Source of the DNA: an uncultured Ruminococcus sp.
GTDB taxonomy: Bacteria > Bacillota > Clostridia > Oscillospirales > CAG-272
Reading direction: 5' to 3'
Assembly: GCA_902782785.1 (NCBI GenBank)
Contig: CACZOH010000158.1
Coordinates: 1-16,733, forward strand
DNA: 16,733 bases
The stretch's first letter is position 1; the number at the start of each line of letters is the position of its first letter. Under the pieces are notes generated by a model. The model made no database searches. It had not been told where the DNA came from and worked only from the letters and a program-made list of their open reading frames with translations. This document shows, piece by piece, positions 14,259 through 16,733 of the stretch. A program made the position numbers and the translations under genes.

Positions 14259-16733
14259 ATGAGCAATTTTGTGATTGAAAACGGAACTCTTGTTAAATAC
14301 ACAGGTAAAGAAACAGATATAATCATTCCGGACGGTGTGATAACGATTGGCAAAGAAGCATTTAAAAAGTGTAAAATAAAAAGAGTGGTTATACCTAACA
14401 GTGTAACTGAAATATGCGACTGGGCGTTCTCATGCTGCAAAGAACTTGTCGAAATAGATATATCGGATAGCGTAATTTTAATAGGTAATTGTGCATTTCA
14501 TGGCTGTAGCGATCTTGAAAGCATAGTTGTGGATAAAAATAACGTGGCGTACCATTCATCATATAATTGTATTATAGAAACGAAAAGCAAAAAACTTGTG
14601 GCGGGATGTAAAAACAGCTTTATACCGGATGACGGGAGCGTAACGTCGATTGGCGAAAAAGCGTTCTATGGTTGTAGCGATCTTACAATCATAACAATTC
14701 CGGACAGCGTAACGAAAATAGACGATTTGGCGTTCTCCGAATGTAGCAATCTTGAAATCATAAAGATAGGAAACGGATTAAAGTCAATAGACTCGAATGC
14801 GTTCTACGGTTGCGACAACCTTAACGAAGTATATATAAACGACATTGCAAATTGGTGTGATATAGTTTTAAATAATAATCCTATTCGGCATACACATAAT
14901 CTTTATTTGAATGAAGATTTGGTAACGGATCTAATTATCCCTGACGGTGTGACGAGAATAGGCAGACATGCATTTGCAGGTTGTACCAGCTTTACAGTCG
15001 TGGTAATTCCGGACAGTGTAACGTCAATAGATGATTATGCGTTTTCCCACTGCAGCGGTCTTACAAGTATAACAATACCGAGTAGCGTAACGTCAATAGG
15101 CAATTATGCATTTTCCGACTGCAACGGTCTTGAACGCATAGTTGTGGATGAGAATAACGGGAAGTACCATTCGTCTGGAAATTGCCTTATTGAAACTGAA
15201 AGCAAAACTCTTGTATTGGGATGTAAAAACAGCGTAATCCCGAACGATGGAAGCATAACGACAATAGGCGGAAAAGCGTTCTATGGTTGTAGCGGTATTA
15301 CGAGCGTGACTATACCGGACAGCGTAACGTCAATAGGCTATGAAGCGTTCTATGGTTGCAACAATCTTGAAAGCGTAGTTGTGGATGAAAATAACGGGGT
15401 GTACCACTCATCCGGTAATTGTATTATAGAAACGAAAAGCAAAAAAATTGTGGTGGGGTGTAAAAACAGCATTATATCGAACGATGGAAGCGTAACGTCA
15501 ATTGGCGGAGAAGCGTTCTGTGGTTGTAGCGGTCTTACAAGCATAACAATACCGGACAACGTAACGAAAATAGACGATTATGCGTTCTCCGAATGTAGCA
15601 ATCTTGAAAGCATAGTTGTGGATAAAAACAATGTGGCGTACCATTCATCAGGTAATTGTATTATAGAAACGAAAAGCAAAAAACTTTTGGCAGGATGTAA
15701 AAACAGTATTATACAGGATGACGGGAGTGTAACGACAATTGGTCGTAACGCGTTCTTCCGTTGCAGCAATCTAAAGAGTATAACAATACCGGGTTGCGTA
15801 ATGTATATAGAAGAACTTGCATTCTGTGAATGTACCAATCTTACAAGCATAACAATTCCGGTCAGCATACAATCAATTGGTCATTATGCGTTCTTCGGTT
15901 GCCATAGCCTTACCGAAGTAAATATAACTGACATTGCACATTGGTGCGGCGCGGAGTTTATAGATGAGGACGAAGACCCGTTTGATTTTGAAAATGGATA
16001 TAGTTTATATTTAAACGGAACATTGGTAACTGAACTTGTGATCCCTGACGGTGTAACGAGAATAGGAAGACATGCATTTGCCGGTTGTACCAGCCTTACA
16101 AGCGTGGTAATCCCGGACGGCGTAACGTCAATAGGCGATAATGCGTTCTACGGTTGCAAAAAGCTTACGAGTATAACTTTAAAAAACAATATTGGAATGC
16201 GGATAGATTGCGGGGCATTTGCAAATTGCGATAATATAGAAACAGTCTGTTTTTACGGAACACCCGAACAATGGAATAATATTTGTATTGAGAACGAAAA
16301 TAATTGCTTGCTCAATGCAAATATTGTCATAGGTATGGTCATATATAGCAATCGGTATGAATTATGTGAAATTACAGGATGTGAAAAATCTTTGTCCGGC
16401 AATCTAATAATTCCCACAACCATTGCATTCGGCGACAAAAATCTACCCGTAAAGTCAATAGGCTATTGTGCGTTCTACGGCTGTAGCGCCCTTACAGATG
16501 TTACAATACCGAATAGCGTATCATCAATAGATTATTATGCGTTTTCTGATTGTAACGCCCTTATAAATGTTACAATACCTGATAGTGTAACATCAATAGA
16601 TGATTATTCGTTTTTCAACTGCAGCGGTCTTGAACGCATAGTTGTGGATGAAAACAACGGAAAGTATCATTCGTCTGGCAATTGCCTTATTGAAACCGAA
16701 AGCAAAACTCTTGTATTGGGATGTAAAAACAGC
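14259..16733 (+). CDS. BspA-type leucine-rich repeat protein, cut by window end
   Basis: Open for 825 codons from ATG 14259 (GAAGGA at 14246-14251) to the window edge with no stop. It is built of roughly 23-residue repeats of the form IPDSVTSIGxxAFxGCxxL (LRR_5/BspA type, as in TpLRR proteins). Interspersed are longer modules: VVDxNNxxYHSSGNCxIE plus a following K/S-rich and G-C-K-N-S segment (DNA starts at 14526, 15141, 15378, 15615, 16641), and D-I-A-x-W-C linkers. BspA-type repeats usually occur in surface proteins binding host or partner proteins. Here no signal peptide is present, so an intracellular or unusually exported protein must be considered. It lies 87 bases behind the 13620 gene; I see no clear promoter in the gap, so it may belong to the AAA+ operon. 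The DNA is more AT-rich than its neighbours. Confidence 0.9.
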   Translation, partial: MSNFVIENGTLVKYTGKETDIIIPDGVITIGKEAFKKCKIKRVVIPNSVTEICDWAFSCCKELVEIDISDSVILIGNCAFHGCSDLESIVVDKNNVAYHSSYNCIIETKSKKLVAGCKNSFIPDDGSVTSIGEKAFYGCSDLTIITIPDSVTKIDDLAFSECSNLEIIKIGNGLKSIDSNAFYGCDNLNEVYINDIANWCDIVLNNNPIRHTHNLYLNEDLVTDLIIPDGVTRIGRHAFAGCTSFTVVVIPDSVTSIDDYAFSHCSGLTSITIPSSVTSIGNYAFSDCNGLERIVVDENNGKYHSSGNCLIETESKTLVLGCKNSVIPNDGSITTIGGKAFYGCSGITSVTIPDSVTSIGYEAFYGCNNLESVVVDENNGVYHSSGNCIIETKSKKIVVGCKNSIISNDGSVTSIGGEAFCGCSGLTSITIPDNVTKIDDYAFSECSNLESIVVDKNNVAYHSSGNCIIETKSKKLLAGCKNSIIQDDGSVTTIGRNAFFRCSNLKSITIPGCVMYIEELAFCECTNLTSITIPVSIQSIGHYAFFGCHSLTEVNITDIAHWCGAEFIDEDEDPFDFENGYSLYLNGTLVTELVIPDGVTRIGRHAFAGCTSLTSVVIPDGVTSIGDNAFYGCKKLTSITLKNNIGMRIDCGAFANCDNIETVCFYGTPEQWNNICIENENNCLLNANIVIGMVIYSNRYELCEITGCEKSLSGNLIIPTTIAFGDKNLPVKSIGYCAFYGCSALTDVTIPNSVSSIDYYAFSDCNALINVTIPDSVTSIDDYSFFNCSGLERIVVDENNGKYHSSGNCLIETESKTLVLGCKNS
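15141..15851 (+). repeat. 237-bp tandem DNA repeats in the LRR gene
   Basis: The segment starting GTTGTGGAT recurs at exactly 237-bp (79-codon) intervals at 15141, 15378 and 15615, with long stretches of near-identical DNA. Further copies at 14526 and 16641 share the module but not the spacing. This indicates recent duplication by recombination within the gene. Confidence 0.75.

Noticed and set aside
14234..16438. Several minus-strand frames across the LRR gene
   Set aside because: They come from the repetitive codons of the LRR gene and repeat with the same period.
14526..16733. CRISPR-like spaced repeats
   Set aside because: The repeats are coding LRR modules in one continuous frame with diverged copies.

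Overview
The window looks like chromosome or genomic-island DNA from a gut or rumen Clostridia-type Firmicute. The evidence is strong AGGAGG-type ribosome binding sites, TTGACA/TATAAT promoters, moderate GC, and BspA-type leucine-rich repeat and DUF6273-like proteins. All convincing genes lie on the + strand. I see no tRNA, rRNA, CRISPR array, integrase or intact transposase.

Layout. (1) 106-2016 is an HD-GYP-type phosphohydrolase followed by a terminator. (2) 2017-2514 has no convincing gene; it holds two terminator-like hairpins, a possible mini-element and a consensus promoter. (3) 2515-6123 is an operon: a NadD-like nucleotidyltransferase fused to a microbial PARG-like macro domain, a NADAR-like protein, a PPP-type metallophosphoesterase, and a frameshifted DUF6273 plus LRR gene. 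(4) 6280-7992 is an XRE-type HTH protein with a long C-terminal part I do not recognise. (5) 8189-8881 is an AT-rich gene resembling HhH-GPD DNA glycosylases. (6) 8882-9154 holds a long inverted repeat and a promoter region. (7) 9155-10066 is a small winged-helix-like gene plus a second NADAR-like gene. (8) 10210-10995 is a conserved protein of unknown function. (9) 11087-11290 is a small protein resembling the 4-fold beta-flower fold. (10) 11582-14171 is a CbbX/SpoVK-type AAA+ ATPase with a degenerate N-terminal AAA-like domain, then an unknown 183-residue protein. (11) 14259 to the window end is a huge BspA-type LRR protein that is cut off.

The most interesting signal is a shared 17-bp dyad, GTCAA-N7-TTGAY, found upstream of five separate transcription units (2437, 9049, 10149, 10998, 11368). 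In three cases exactly 13 bp separate it from the -35 box. In a fourth the gap is 24 bp, one helical turn more. This ties the NadD-PARG operon, the winged-helix/NADAR operon, the 10210 gene, the beta-flower gene and the AAA+ operon into one candidate regulon, probably under an activator. The XRE protein in the middle (6280) is the obvious candidate regulator.

The proteins share an NAD/ADP-ribose theme: an NMN-adenylyltransferase-like domain, a PARG-like macro domain, and two proteins carrying the NADAR-like E-x-x-aromatic-Q-x-x-K signature. My working hypothesis is an uncharacterised, co-regulated island for NAD+ or ADP-ribosylation turnover, possibly a stress or phage-defence system. This is inference; no function in the cluster is proven by sequence alone. 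The 2515-6123 operon also shows several apparent single-base lesions, which may be real decay or assembly error.
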